A stretch of 64,000 bases of DNA from JAXGXT01 sp040772665 (GCA_040772665.1 JAXGXT010000004.1:186001-250000); one strand, 5' to 3'; counted from the stretch's first letter, positions 44,567 through 53,044 are shown. Translations and numbers: made by a program. The notes: generated from the sequence alone by a model not told the origin.

Positions 44567-45595
44567 GTGTTAGAAAGCTTGGCTGCAGATAATATTTTAA
44601 GTTTGGCTGTAAGACAACCCGGTATGATAGTAGGACCCATTGCAAAATTTTTGGGTGTTATCTACAACAATGTTTTTAACTTTATTTATAATATAGGTGA
44701 GGCAAATGCCCTTGGTATAGCAATCATAATTTTTACTATTCTTGTTAAAACGGTGCTTATTCCTCTTTCCTATAAACAGCAAAAGGCAAGCTTTGAAATG
44801 CAGAAGCTTCAGCCTGAGATGGATGCAATAAAAAAGAAATATGAAAAAAAGAAAGACATGGAAAGCCAGCAGAAAATGGCTCTTGAGCTTCAAAAACTTC
44901 AAAAAGATAATAACGTGAGCATGCTTGGGGGATGTTTGCCTTTGCTTGTTCAGCTTCCTATACTTTATGCGCTTTTTTATATATTCCAGCAGGCGTATAT
45001 ATATATAGACGTTGTGGGAGCAAACTATAACCACATAGCAGAGATATTTTTGTCTATACCTGAAACAATGAGGGTTGATATTTTGACAGACCCTGTTTTG
45101 GCTCATAAGCTTAAAGTGGATGTAACAAGCCAAAGTGACCTTCTGATTTTGATTAACCAAATGAATGCTGTTGATTGGTCGGCTTTGCTTGCAAACGCAG
45201 GACAGTATGCCCAGGAGCTTACAACGGCACTTGCTGAAAAATCAAGACTTGAATCATTTTTAGGCATTAACCTTATAACAAATTCAGGCCTTAAATTTCC
45301 GGGAATTTTAGTTCCCCTTTGTGCTGGAGCAACAACATTTTTATCCTCAAAAATTTTAATGAAAAATTCAGCGGCGGCAAGCGGCGGTGACAGCCAAAAC
45401 CCTATGAACCAAGCCATGCAGTCCATGAAAATAATGAACTATACAATGCCTATAATGATGGGTGTAATGTGTATAACACTTCCTGCGGGAGTTGGGCTTT
45501 ACTGGACAACAAGCAATATTATACAGGTTCTTCAAACACTTGGTTTAAACAAATATTTCAGGTCTAAAGGTGCAAAGGAGGCGCTTCAACAATGA
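44567..45595 (+). CDS. yidC: Membrane protein insertase YidC
   Basis: The 342-residue protein has the YidC/Oxa1 core with five membrane segments: the first conserved segment (ALGIAIIIFTILVKTVLIPLSYKQQ), a charged cytoplasmic helix hairpin, and LGGCLPLLVQLPILYALFYIF, ending YWTTSNIIQVLQTLGLNKYF. I chose GTG at 44567 because GAGGAGG lies 9 bp upstream; a TTG at 44537 lacks an RBS. No lipobox is seen. It overlaps jag by 4 bp (ATGA). Confidence 0.94.
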   Translation: MLESLAADNILSLAVRQPGMIVGPIAKFLGVIYNNVFNFIYNIGEANALGIAIIIFTILVKTVLIPLSYKQQKASFEMQKLQPEMDAIKKKYEKKKDMESQQKMALELQKLQKDNNVSMLGGCLPLLVQLPILYALFYIFQQAYIYIDVVGANYNHIAEIFLSIPETMRVDILTDPVLAHKLKVDVTSQSDLLILINQMNAVDWSALLANAGQYAQELTTALAEKSRLESFLGINLITNSGLKFPGILVPLCAGATTFLSSKILMKNSAAASGGDSQNPMNQAMQSMKIMNYTMPIMMGVMCITLPAGVGLYWTTSNIIQVLQTLGLNKYFRSKGAKEALQQ

Positions 45596-46212
45596 AAGCG
45601 ATTCAAAAATCAGGTAAGACAGTCGATTTAGTTATAGATGAATTGATTAAAGAGCTTGGAGTTAATTCAAAAGAAGATTTGGAAATAGAAATTATAGAAG
45701 AGGGTGCAAAAGGGTTTTTAGGCTTTGGAAGCAAGGAAGCAATTGTTAAGGCAGCGGTTAAGTTTAACCCCGAAAAAATAGCAAAAGACTTTCTTCGTGA
45801 AATGTTTATTGCCATGGGTCTGATTGTAAACATTGAAACAGAGCTTAAAGACAAGTATCTTTTGATTAACTTAACAGGAAACGATATGGGAATACTTATC
45901 GGAAAACGAGGCCAGACCTTGGACTCAATACAATATCTTGTTAACCTTGTTGTAAATAAAGGTAATGCGCCTTATTTAAGCATAACAATAGATACTGAAA
46001 ATTATCGTCAAAGAAGAAAAGATACACTTGAATCCCTTGCTTATAACCTTGCTAAAAAGGTTAAGCAAAGCGGAGAAAAAGTTATTCTTGAGCCTATGAA
46101 TCCTTATGAAAGAAGGATAATACATTCAAGCCTTCAAAACAACAGGTTTGTAACCACATATTCCGAAGGTGATGAGCCTTTTAGAAATGTAGTAATAGAC
46201 GTTAAAAAATAA
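45592..46212 (+). CDS. jag: RNA-binding protein Jag/KhpB
   Basis: The 206-residue protein has the Jag N-terminal domain (EGAKGFLGFGSKEA), a KH domain with GILIGKRGQTLDSIQYL, and an R3H domain (PYERRIIHSSLQNNRFVTTYSEGDEP). KhpB binds RNA and affects cell elongation and division in Firmicutes. It is coupled to yidC by overlap. Confidence 0.94.
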   Translation: MKAIQKSGKTVDLVIDELIKELGVNSKEDLEIEIIEEGAKGFLGFGSKEAIVKAAVKFNPEKIAKDFLREMFIAMGLIVNIETELKDKYLLINLTGNDMGILIGKRGQTLDSIQYLVNLVVNKGNAPYLSITIDTENYRQRRKDTLESLAYNLAKKVKQSGEKVILEPMNPYERRIIHSSLQNNRFVTTYSEGDEPFRNVVIDVKK

Positions 46213-46222
46213 GACAGATGTT

Positions 46223-46251
46223 AACCGCAGGAAAGCTTATCCTGCGGTTTT
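46223..46251 (+). terminator. Terminator of the rpmH-jag transcript
   Basis: AACCGCAGGA pairs perfectly with TCCTGCGGTT, followed by TT. Confidence 0.75.
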
Positions 46252-46263
46252 CAGATTGTAAAG

Positions 46264-46683
46264 GATAAGACCTTGGTTGCTCCGCCCCGATACCCCACAA
46301 GGGTTTCACCCTTTGAACCTGTCTTACAACCGCATGAATATGCGGTTGTACAAAAGTTTTTGCTCCGCTTTTTTAAAAAAGCGGGTGGGTTTGGGCAAAG
46401 CCCAAGATGTTTGAATTAAGACCTTGAGGGTTTTCCTGTCAGCACTTTGCTTCGCAAAGCAGGCACATAGTGCCTGTGGCATCTATCTTTGCCATGCATA
46501 CTCAAACACCCACAAGGGTTTCACCCTTTGAACCCATCTTACAACCGCATGAATATGCGGTTGTACAAAAGTTTTTGCTCCGCTTTTTTCAAAAAGCGGA
46601 TAGGTTTGGGCAAAGCCCAAGGTTTAATAACCATTTTGGGCAAAGCCCAAGGTTTAATAACCATTTTGGGCAAAGCCCAAGGT
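46264..46683 (+). repeat. Palindromic mosaic repeat locus I (two units plus P5 array)
   Basis: Unit 1 has a decayed P1, then P2, P3, P4 (CCGC..GCGG with a T-to-A change) and P5. Unit 2 starts AAGACCTTGAGGG, carries the CTGTCAGCACTTTGC cassette with hairpin CAGGCAC..GTGCCTG, and then P2-P5. Here, unlike most loci, P5 points at the start of the downstream gene (mnmE) rather than at a stop. Confidence 0.92.
46606..46680 (+). repeat. 30-bp tandem repeat of the P5 hairpin
   Basis: TTGGGCAAAGCCCAA occurs three times at a 30-bp period (46606, 46636, 46666), separated by GGTTTAATAACCATT. The spacer itself has a small hairpin (GGTTTAATAACC). The array ends 37 bp before the mnmE start. Confidence 0.95.
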
Positions 46684-46717
46684 TTTTATATTTAAAAAAT
46701 AGACGGGAGTGATTTTT

Positions 46718-48103
46718 ATGAAGGCTTTTCCATTAGACGATATAATAGCGGCAGTTTCCACCCCTTTGGGAAACGGCGGTATAGGCATTGTGCGTGTAAG
46801 CGGTCAGGACTGTATAAACCTTGTGTCTGAAATCTTTAAAGGTGCCGGTTTAACCGAAAAAGCCAGTCATACCATTTCTTTCGGACATATTATAGACCCT
46901 TTTAATGAAACTGTTGCAGATGAAGTGCTTGTAAGTGTTATGCGTGGGCCGAAAACATATACAAGGGATGACGTTGTTGAAATTAATTGCCATGGCGGTG
47001 CGGCGGCCTGTAAAAAAGTACTGGAAATTGTTCTGTCAAAGGGTGCAAGACCTGCAGAACCGGGTGAGTTTACAAAACGTGCCTTCCTTAACGGACGTAT
47101 TGACCTTTCACAGGCAGAGGCCGTAATAGATATAATTAACTCAAAAACAGATATGGGCAGACAAAGTGCTGTGAACCAGCTTGAAGGCGGCTTAAAAAAC
47201 ACCGTTTATGAAATAAGGGATAACCTTTTGACAGCCATAGCAACAATTGAGGCGGCAATAGACTATCCCGAACATGATATTGAAGAAGAAACGTCACAAA
47301 GCCTTAAAAATAAAATAACGGATATTATAACACGTACCGATAAGCTTTTAAATTCTTCGAATAAAGGTAAAATAATAAGGGACGGAATATCCGCCGTAAT
47401 TCTTGGCAGACCAAACGTAGGCAAAAGCTCACTTCTTAATTATCTTTTGGAGGAAGAACGTGCCATTGTTACGGATATACCGGGCACAACAAGGGATACG
47501 GTTGAAGAATATATAAATATAGGCGGAGTTGCGGTTAAAATAATCGATACGGCAGGTATAAGGGAAACAGAAGACACAGTTGAAAGATTGGGTGTGGAAA
47601 AGTCTAAAAACCGTGCACAAAATGCCGATCTTTTGCTTGTGATGTTGGATAACTCTCAAGCACTTACAAGTGATGACAGAGAAATATTGGAAATGGCACA
47701 AAATAAAAAATCAATTGTTCTATTAAATAAAACAGACTTGATACCTGTAATAGAAACAGATGAAATTTCAAAGATGGTTGGCGAGGAAAATATAATTTTG
47801 CTGTCTGTAAAAGAAGGCAGCGGAATAGAAAAACTGACTGACAGAATTCATAAAATGTTTTTGGGCGGCGAAATAAATTTTACAGATGATGTTATGGTAA
47901 CAAATCTGCGTCATGAAAAGGCTTTAAAACAGGCAAAGGAATCTTTGGAAAAAGCAGTGCAAGCCATTGAAGCAGGTATGCCTATAGATTTTGTAAGCAT
48001 AGATTTGATGGAAAGCTACACCCATTATGGTGAAATAACAGGTGACAGCGTGGACGAGGCGTTGCTTGATAAAATATTTTCGGAGTTTTGCTTGGGTAAG
48101 TAA
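46718..48103 (+). CDS. mnmE: tRNA modification GTPase MnmE
   Basis: The 461-residue protein has the N-terminal formyl-THF-binding-like domain (AVSTPLGNGGIGIVRVSG), the G domain (GRPNVGKSSLLN, DIPGTTRDTVEE, DTAGIRET, NKTDLI) and the C-terminal FCLGK. With MnmG it makes the cmnm5 modification at U34 of tRNAs. I chose the ATG at 46718 with GGGAG upstream; a GTG at 46709 falls inside the RBS. Confidence 0.95.
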   Translation: MKAFPLDDIIAAVSTPLGNGGIGIVRVSGQDCINLVSEIFKGAGLTEKASHTISFGHIIDPFNETVADEVLVSVMRGPKTYTRDDVVEINCHGGAAACKKVLEIVLSKGARPAEPGEFTKRAFLNGRIDLSQAEAVIDIINSKTDMGRQSAVNQLEGGLKNTVYEIRDNLLTAIATIEAAIDYPEHDIEEETSQSLKNKITDIITRTDKLLNSSNKGKIIRDGISAVILGRPNVGKSSLLNYLLEEERAIVTDIPGTTRDTVEEYINIGGVAVKIIDTAGIRETEDTVERLGVEKSKNRAQNADLLLVMLDNSQALTSDDREILEMAQNKKSIVLLNKTDLIPVIETDEISKMVGEENIILLSVKEGSGIEKLTDRIHKMFLGGEINFTDDVMVTNLRHEKALKQAKESLEKAVQAIEAGMPIDFVSIDLMESYTHYGEITGDSVDEALLDKIFSEFCLGK

Positions 48104-48105
48104 AG

Positions 48106-48205
48106 GATAAAAGCCCTGAGCTTTGCCCAAACCCATTCGATTTTTGAAAAAGCGAAGCAAAAACTTTTGTTAAAACAGTATGTTCATGTAGTTTTGGGCA
48201 GACCA
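48106..48205 (-). repeat. Degenerate palindromic mosaic repeat locus J
   Basis: One decayed reverse unit after mnmE: damaged P5 (GAGCTTTGCCCAAACCC), P4 as CGATTTTTGAAAAAGCG, the linker GCAAAAACTTTTGTTAAAAC, and a decayed P3. P5 faces the mnmE stop. The remaining gap before mnmG is AT-rich. Confidence 0.75.
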
Positions 48206-48358
48206 AAAGGGAATTGTTGGGAAAAAGCAATAAACAAAAAATTGCGGTTTTCGAGGTTTAAAATGTTTTTATTAATGTGCAGTATATTTTTAGAATAACG
48301 GACAAAAGAATAAAGCGTTAATTATTCTAGGTCTTTGGCTTTAAAGGAGTTGATTATT

Positions 48359-50251
48359 ATGTATTTAGCTGATGAAGTTGATGTGGTGGTGATTGGCGGC
48401 GGTCATGCAGGGTGCGAGGCAGGGCTTGCCTGTGCAAGGTTAGGCTTTAAGACCATAGTGTTTTCAATAAGCCTTGACAGTGTGGCAATGATGCCTTGTA
48501 ACCCGTCAATAGGCGGCAGCAGCAAGGGTCACCTTGTGCGTGAGATAGATGCCCTTGGCGGAGAAATGGGCAAGATAATAGATAAAACATATATACAAAC
48601 TAAAATGCTTAACACAGGCAAAGGGCCGGCTGTTTACTCTCTTCGTGCCCAAGCCGATAAAAATAGATATAAAGATGCCATGAAGCATGTTTTGGAAAAC
48701 ACGGAAAACTTAATTCTTCGCCAAGGCGAAGTAACCCGCCTTATTACAGAAGATGGAAGGGTGTGCGGTGTTGAAACAAGCTCAGGGGCAGTTTATAATG
48801 CAAAGGCTGTAATTATTGCGGCAGGAACATATCTTAAAGCTCGCTGTCTTTACGGCGAAACAGTGGTGGAAAGCGGCCCCAACGGCCTTATGACATCAAA
48901 AACTTTCAGCCAAAGCCTTTTGGATAACGGCATTGAACTTTTCAGGTTTAAAACAGGAACTCCTGCAAGAATAGACAGCAAAACAGTTGACTTTTCAAAA
49001 ATGACACCTCAGTACGGAGATGAGGACATTGTTCCTTTCTCATTTACAAACACAAACAGAGTAGACGAAATAAGAAGAGAACAAGTGCCTTGCTATTTAA
49101 CATACACCAACAGCGAAACCCATCGCATAATAAAAGAAAACCTACACCGCTCCCCTATGTATTCAGGTGTTATAGAAGGTGTAGGCGCACGTTACTGCCC
49201 CTCAATAGAGGATAAAGTGGTGCGTTTTGCCGATAAACTCCAGCATCAGGTTTTTATTGAGCCGGAAGGGGAAAACACAAATGAACTTTATGTTCAGGGC
49301 ATAAGCTCTTCGCTTCCCGAGGATGTGCAGATAGCTCTTTACAGAACTGTGCCCGGTCTTGAAAAGTGTGAGTTTATGCGCACTGCATATGCCATAGAAT
49401 ATGATTGTGTTGATGCAACACAGCTTAAGCTGAGCCTTGAATTTAAAAACATAAAGGGTCTTTTCGGTGCAGGCCAGTTTAACGGCACAAGCGGTTATGA
49501 AGAGGCGGCGGCACAAGGCCTTATTGCAGGCATAAATGCATCAAGATATATTATAAATAAAGAGCCTGTAATAATTGACAGAACGCAAGGATATATAGGT
49601 GTTTTGATTGACGATATAGTTACAAAAGGAAGTAAAGAGCCTTACAGAATGATGACATCACGTGCGGAATATAGACTTCTTCTTCGACAGGATAATGCTG
49701 ATGAACGGCTTACGCCCATAGGGTATGAAGTGGGGCTTATTTCCAAAGACAGATATGAAGAGTTTTTGGAGAAGAAAGAACAGATTGTCAATGAAAAACA
49801 ACGTATTAGCAAAAAAATGATAACCCCTAAAAAAGAGGTTTTGGAGTTTCTTGAAAAGATGGGCTCAACCCCTATTAAAAGCGGTGTAAGACTTAGCGAT
49901 TTGCTTAAAAGACCAGAGCTTTCCTATGAAGCCTTAGGTGAAATAGACAGTGAAAGAAAGCCTTTAAGAAAAGAAGTCTGGGAACAGGCGGCACTTCAAA
50001 TTAAATATGAGGGCTACATAAAACAACAGCTTAATCAGGTGGAGCAGTTTAAAAAGCTGGAAAAAAGGCTTCTTCCTTTGGATTTGGAATATGACAACCT
50101 AAAGGGTCTGCGTATAGAGGCGGCACAGAAACTGAATATGGTAAAGCCTGCTTCAATAGGACATGCTTCACGTATTGCAGGCGTTTCTCCTGCTGATATA
50201 AGCGTTCTTCTTATACATCTTGAACAAATGAAAGGAAGGAAAAATGAGTAG
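48359..50251 (+). CDS. mnmG: tRNA uridine-5-carboxymethylaminomethyl modification enzyme MnmG
   Basis: The 630-residue FAD protein has the dinucleotide motif VVVIGGGHAGCEAGLACARLG and the MnmG signatures NPSIGGSSKGHLVREIDALGG and GQFNGTSGYEEAAAQG. It ends with the MnmE-binding helical domain. It partners MnmE. I chose the ATG at 48359 (MYLADEVDVVVIG) with AAAGGAG upstream. It overlaps a small basic ORF by 8 bp. Confidence 0.96.
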   Translation: MYLADEVDVVVIGGGHAGCEAGLACARLGFKTIVFSISLDSVAMMPCNPSIGGSSKGHLVREIDALGGEMGKIIDKTYIQTKMLNTGKGPAVYSLRAQADKNRYKDAMKHVLENTENLILRQGEVTRLITEDGRVCGVETSSGAVYNAKAVIIAAGTYLKARCLYGETVVESGPNGLMTSKTFSQSLLDNGIELFRFKTGTPARIDSKTVDFSKMTPQYGDEDIVPFSFTNTNRVDEIRREQVPCYLTYTNSETHRIIKENLHRSPMYSGVIEGVGARYCPSIEDKVVRFADKLQHQVFIEPEGENTNELYVQGISSSLPEDVQIALYRTVPGLEKCEFMRTAYAIEYDCVDATQLKLSLEFKNIKGLFGAGQFNGTSGYEEAAAQGLIAGINASRYIINKEPVIIDRTQGYIGVLIDDIVTKGSKEPYRMMTSRAEYRLLLRQDNADERLTPIGYEVGLISKDRYEEFLEKKEQIVNEKQRISKKMITPKKEVLEFLEKMGSTPIKSGVRLSDLLKRPELSYEALGEIDSERKPLRKEVWEQAALQIKYEGYIKQQLNQVEQFKKLEKRLLPLDLEYDNLKGLRIEAAQKLNMVKPASIGHASRIAGVSPADISVLLIHLEQMKGRKNE

Positions 50252-50453
50252 AACACATTTTTTGATTAAAGTTAAAGTTAAAAAACTAAAGGGTGTGAAG
50301 GTTTATCATAAATCTTTGGGAAAAAGAATTTATTCCTTAAAAAATCCTTCACTTGTTTCCTTATATAAAAAACCCCATTTTATTGTGGACAGAAAATCCT
50401 TGAAAATAAAACAAAGCCATAATTATTTGTCTGAAACAAGGTTTCTTCTTTAG
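50244..50453 (+). CDS. Small basic protein of unknown function between mnmG and rsmG
   Basis: This 69-codon frame overlaps the mnmG end by 8 bp. It has GGAAGGAAAA before its ATG and ends 9 bp before the rsmG ATG, so it would be a tightly packed operon member. The product is very Lys-rich (KVKVKKLKGVKVYHKSLGKR) with no recognised domain. I cannot assign a function. A non-coding reading is possible. Confidence 0.4.
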   Translation: MSRTHFLIKVKVKKLKGVKVYHKSLGKRIYSLKNPSLVSLYKKPHFIVDRKSLKIKQSHNYLSETRFLL

Positions 50454-50462
50454 GAGGTTTTC

Positions 50463-51185
50463 ATGGATAACAGAAAATTGCTTAGTCAATGCTTAAAAGA
50501 GCTTGGCATGGAAATATCGGAAAAACAAAAAGATTTATTTTTTTTGTATAAGGATATTTTAGTTGAATGGAATGAAAAAATGAACCTTACGGCAATAACC
50601 CAAGAACGTGAAATAGTTATAAAGCATTTTGTGGATTCTGTTTCGATTTTAGCCAAAACGGAAATTCCCAAAGGCGCTTCGGTTATTGATGTGGGAACAG
50701 GTGCAGGTTTTCCTGGAATCCCTGTTAAAATTATGAGGGAAGACATAAAGCTTACACTTTTAGACAGCCTTAACAAAAGAATAGGCTTTTTAAACCATGT
50801 TTGTCAACAGCTAAGCCTTGAAAATGTGGATAACATTCATTCCAGAGCCGAAGACGGTGGACAAAACCCTCTTTTGCGTGAAAAGTTTGATTTCTGCCTT
50901 TCAAGGGCGGTGGCGGATTTAGCTGTTTTAAGTGAATACTGCCTGCCTTTTGTTAAAGTGGGAGGGATGTTTGTTTCACTTAAAGGTCCTGAAATAGAAG
51001 ATGAACTTAACATGAGTAAAAATGCAATTAAAACATTGGGCGGGGAAGTTACAGAGGTTTCAAAGATTTTAATCCCTGAAAGTGATATAACCCACAGCCT
51101 TGTTATTATAAAAAAGGTGATGCCGACACCAAAAAAATACCCGAGAAAACCGGGAACAGCATCAAAAAACCCCATAGGCCGCTAA
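50463..51185 (+). CDS. rsmG: 16S rRNA (guanine527-N7)-methyltransferase RsmG
   Basis: The 240-residue SAM methyltransferase has the N-terminal helices, WNEKMNLTAI, the SAM motif VIDVGTGAGFPGIPVKI and FCLSRAVADLAVLSEYCLPF. It methylates G527 of 16S rRNA. AGGAGG precedes the ATG. The C-terminus (KKVMPTPKKYPRKPGTASKN) is typical of the family. Confidence 0.95.
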   Translation: MDNRKLLSQCLKELGMEISEKQKDLFFLYKDILVEWNEKMNLTAITQEREIVIKHFVDSVSILAKTEIPKGASVIDVGTGAGFPGIPVKIMREDIKLTLLDSLNKRIGFLNHVCQQLSLENVDNIHSRAEDGGQNPLLREKFDFCLSRAVADLAVLSEYCLPFVKVGGMFVSLKGPEIEDELNMSKNAIKTLGGEVTEVSKILIPESDITHSLVIIKKVMPTPKKYPRKPGTASKNPIGR

Positions 51186-51343
51186 GGTTTTAAAGAAAAG
51201 AATAGGTTTATAATAAATAATAATAAATAATATTAAATAATAATTACTTTTATGTGCTTTATCTATTGAAATTTCCGAAGAATAAAGTTATTATTAACTT
51301 GTACCTAATTTTTTAACTTACTTAATAAAAGGAGGATTATTCT

Positions 51344-51712
51344 ATGAAATTTTATGTATGTAAGCATTGTGGAAACATTATAACATATGTTGAGCATTCA
51401 GGTGTTCCTGTTATTTGCTGCGGTGAGAAGATGCAGGAGATTGTTGCAGGTTCAGTTGATGCGGCAGTTGAAAAACATGTTCCTGTTGTTGAAACAGAGG
51501 GCAATATTGTTACAGTAACAGTTGGCTCTGTTATACATCCAATGACAGAAGAGCATCATATTGCTTGGATTGTTGTTGAAACAACAAATGGACATCAGAT
51601 TAAATATCTTGATAAAACAGGCGAACCAAAGGCTGTTTTTGCACTTGCTGACGGTGAGGAAGTTGTTGCAGTTTATGAATACTGTAATCTTCACGGACTT
51701 TGGAAGAAATAA
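51344..51712 (+). CDS. dfx: Desulfoferrodoxin (2Fe superoxide reductase)
   Basis: The 122-residue protein has both centres. The desulforedoxin-like FeCys4 site uses Cys6, Cys9, Cys25 and Cys26. The catalytic Fe(His4Cys) site is expected from His45, His65, His71, Cys114 and His117 (HVPVV, VIHPM, EEHHI, YCNLHGLWK). It reduces superoxide to peroxide without making oxygen, as expected for an anaerobe. AGGAGG precedes the ATG. It is a single gene with its own terminator. Confidence 0.94.
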   Translation: MKFYVCKHCGNIITYVEHSGVPVICCGEKMQEIVAGSVDAAVEKHVPVVETEGNIVTVTVGSVIHPMTEEHHIAWIVVETTNGHQIKYLDKTGEPKAVFALADGEEVVAVYEYCNLHGLWKK

Positions 51713-51720
51713 ATATAAAA

Positions 51721-51750
51721 AAAAGGGATGCGGAGAACGCATCCCTTTTT
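51721..51750 (+). terminator. Terminator of dfx
   Basis: AAAAGGGATGCG pairs with CGCATCCCTTTT, followed by T. Repeat locus K starts right after it. Confidence 0.9.
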
Positions 51751-51751
51751 G

Positions 51752-52440
51752 ATTTACCTAAAACCGCATGCATATGCAGTTTAAACAAAAGTTTTTGTCT
51801 TGCTTTTTTCAAAAAGCAAGTGGGTTTGGGCAAAGCCCAAGGGGTTGCCTTTGTTAGGACCTTGAGGATTTCACCCTCAAACACCCACAAGGGTTTCACC
51901 CTTGACCCATAGCGCAAAACATTTGTTTTGCTTGGATCAATCACTTTATTTTGTGGCTTGGTTTACATTATTGCCAGCCATACTCTTATTTACCATTACA
52001 ACCGCATGTATATGCGGCTGTACAAAAGTTTTTGCTCCGCTTTTTTTAAAAAGCGGATGGGTTTGGGCAAAGTCCAAGGGGGTGCCTTTTTTAAGACCTT
52101 GAGGGTTTCACCTTCAAACACCCACAAGGGTTTCACCCTTGACCCATAGCACAAAACATTCATTTTGCTTGGATCAATCACTTTATTTTGCGGCTTCATT
52201 TACATTACTGCCAGCCATACTCTTATTTACCATTACAGCCGCATGTATATGCGGTTGTACAAAAGTTTTTGCTCTGCTTTTTTCAAAAAGCGGATGGGTT
52301 TGGGCAAAGCCCAAGGTCTATCAAGATTTATCAAATGGGTTTGGGCAAAGCCCAAGGTCTATCAAGATTTATCAAATGGGTTTGGGCAAAGCCCAAGGTC
52401 TATCAGGATTTATCAAGTAGGTTTGGGCAAGATCAAGGTT
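51752..52440 (+). repeat. Palindromic mosaic repeat locus K (three units plus 41-bp array)
   Basis: The longest repeat locus. Unit 1 is left-truncated (starts in P3). Units 2 and 3 are complete, each with GGACCTTGAGG/AAGACCTTGAGG starts, P2, the cassette containing CGCAAAACATTTGTTTTGC or its variant, a GTTTACATTATTGCCAGCCA segment, P3, P4 and P5. A P5-based tandem array ends the locus. P5 faces the stop of the small minus-strand gene at 52460. Confidence 0.93.
52296..52438 (+). repeat. 41-bp tandem repeat of the P5 hairpin
   Basis: Three full units start at 52296, 52337 and 52378, with a degraded fourth from 52419. Each contains GGGTTTGGGCAAAGCCCAAG, then GTCTATCAAGATTTATCAAA. The period is exactly 41 bp. 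Only one substitution separates the first two units from the third near its end, apart from boundary changes. Confidence 0.95.
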
Positions 52441-52459
52441 TTTTGCCGCCTACACGCTT

Positions 52460-52600
52460 TTATCCCAAAAGGTTTAAAAGTTCGTTGTACTCATCAATAG
52501 TTATTCTGTTTCTTATAAGAAATACGTCTAATATTTCTGTCATAGCAGTTTTGTTGCAGCTTCCGCTTTCAATTATCTTTTTACAATTTCTAAATGTCAT
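52460..52600 (-). CDS. Small phage-type protein (XkdX-like position)
   Basis: A 46-residue product, MTFRNCKKIIESGSCNKTAM to YNELLNLLG, preceded by GAGGTGA. It lies 11 bp after the end of the 137-residue gene on the same strand. Small acidic or helical proteins of this size are common downstream of tail-fibre genes in Firmicute phages; the family assignment is tentative. Confidence 0.65.
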   Translation of the reverse strand: MTFRNCKKIIESGSCNKTAMTEILDVFLIRNRITIDEYNELLNLLG

Positions 52601-52611
52601 CTGCTCTCACC

Positions 52612-53025
52612 TCACATATTGTTAATTTCAGCCAAACACACTAAATATTCTGTGTTTATTGCAGTTTCTAAAATTGCCCTTTCCATGTCTGAAATGGAAA
52701 CAGGCTTTATTAAATTGCCCATGGTGTCTGTAGGAAAGGCTTTGTGTGCAAAGTGAACTTCACACATTCTGTCCTTTTCTTCCTCCGTAATGGAAAAAAG
52801 AATTTTTGAAAGATTGTTTTCCTTGCTGATTTGCTGCAGCATCCCGTCTTTGTAAAACATAAAAAAATCTCTCCCATGGTGCTCTTTTATAACCTCAACA
52901 TCTGTTTCGTTAAAAGGCTTTCCGTCCCATTTTCTGCTTTCCCAGCTTCCTATGTCAACAAAAAGACTATCCCTGTATTCTTTCAGCTCTTCCTCTGTTA
53001 TGTTGTATTTATTAATGTCAAACAT
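52612..53025 (-). CDS. Uncharacterised protein of the phage-tail-like cassette
   Basis: The 137-residue acidic protein (MFDINKYNITEEELKEYRDS, later TDTMGNLIKPVSISDMERAIL) has no domain that I recognise. AGGAGGAAAAATC precedes the ATG. It sits 20 bp after the tail-fibre-like gene and 11 bp before the 46-residue gene, so it is probably part of the same operon. It may be a tail-fibre chaperone or attachment factor, which is only a guess from position. Confidence 0.7.
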   Translation of the reverse strand: MFDINKYNITEEELKEYRDSLFVDIGSWESRKWDGKPFNETDVEVIKEHHGRDFFMFYKDGMLQQISKENNLSKILFSITEEEKDRMCEVHFAHKAFPTDTMGNLIKPVSISDMERAILETAINTEYLVCLAEINNM

Positions 53026-53044
53026 GATTTTTCCTCCTTTTTAA

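Noticed and set aside
52296..52438. Possible CRISPR array
   Set aside because: The unit is a 41-bp tandem repeat with identical, not unique, spacers and there are no cas genes; it is a P5 hairpin amplification.
16947..52500. Many open frames of 60-120 codons with recurring GLGKAQG / GFGQSPR / FFKKRMG peptide words
   Set aside because: They are translations of the palindromic mosaic repeats in different frames, lack RBSs and are not genes. Such products are a likely source of false hypothetical proteins.
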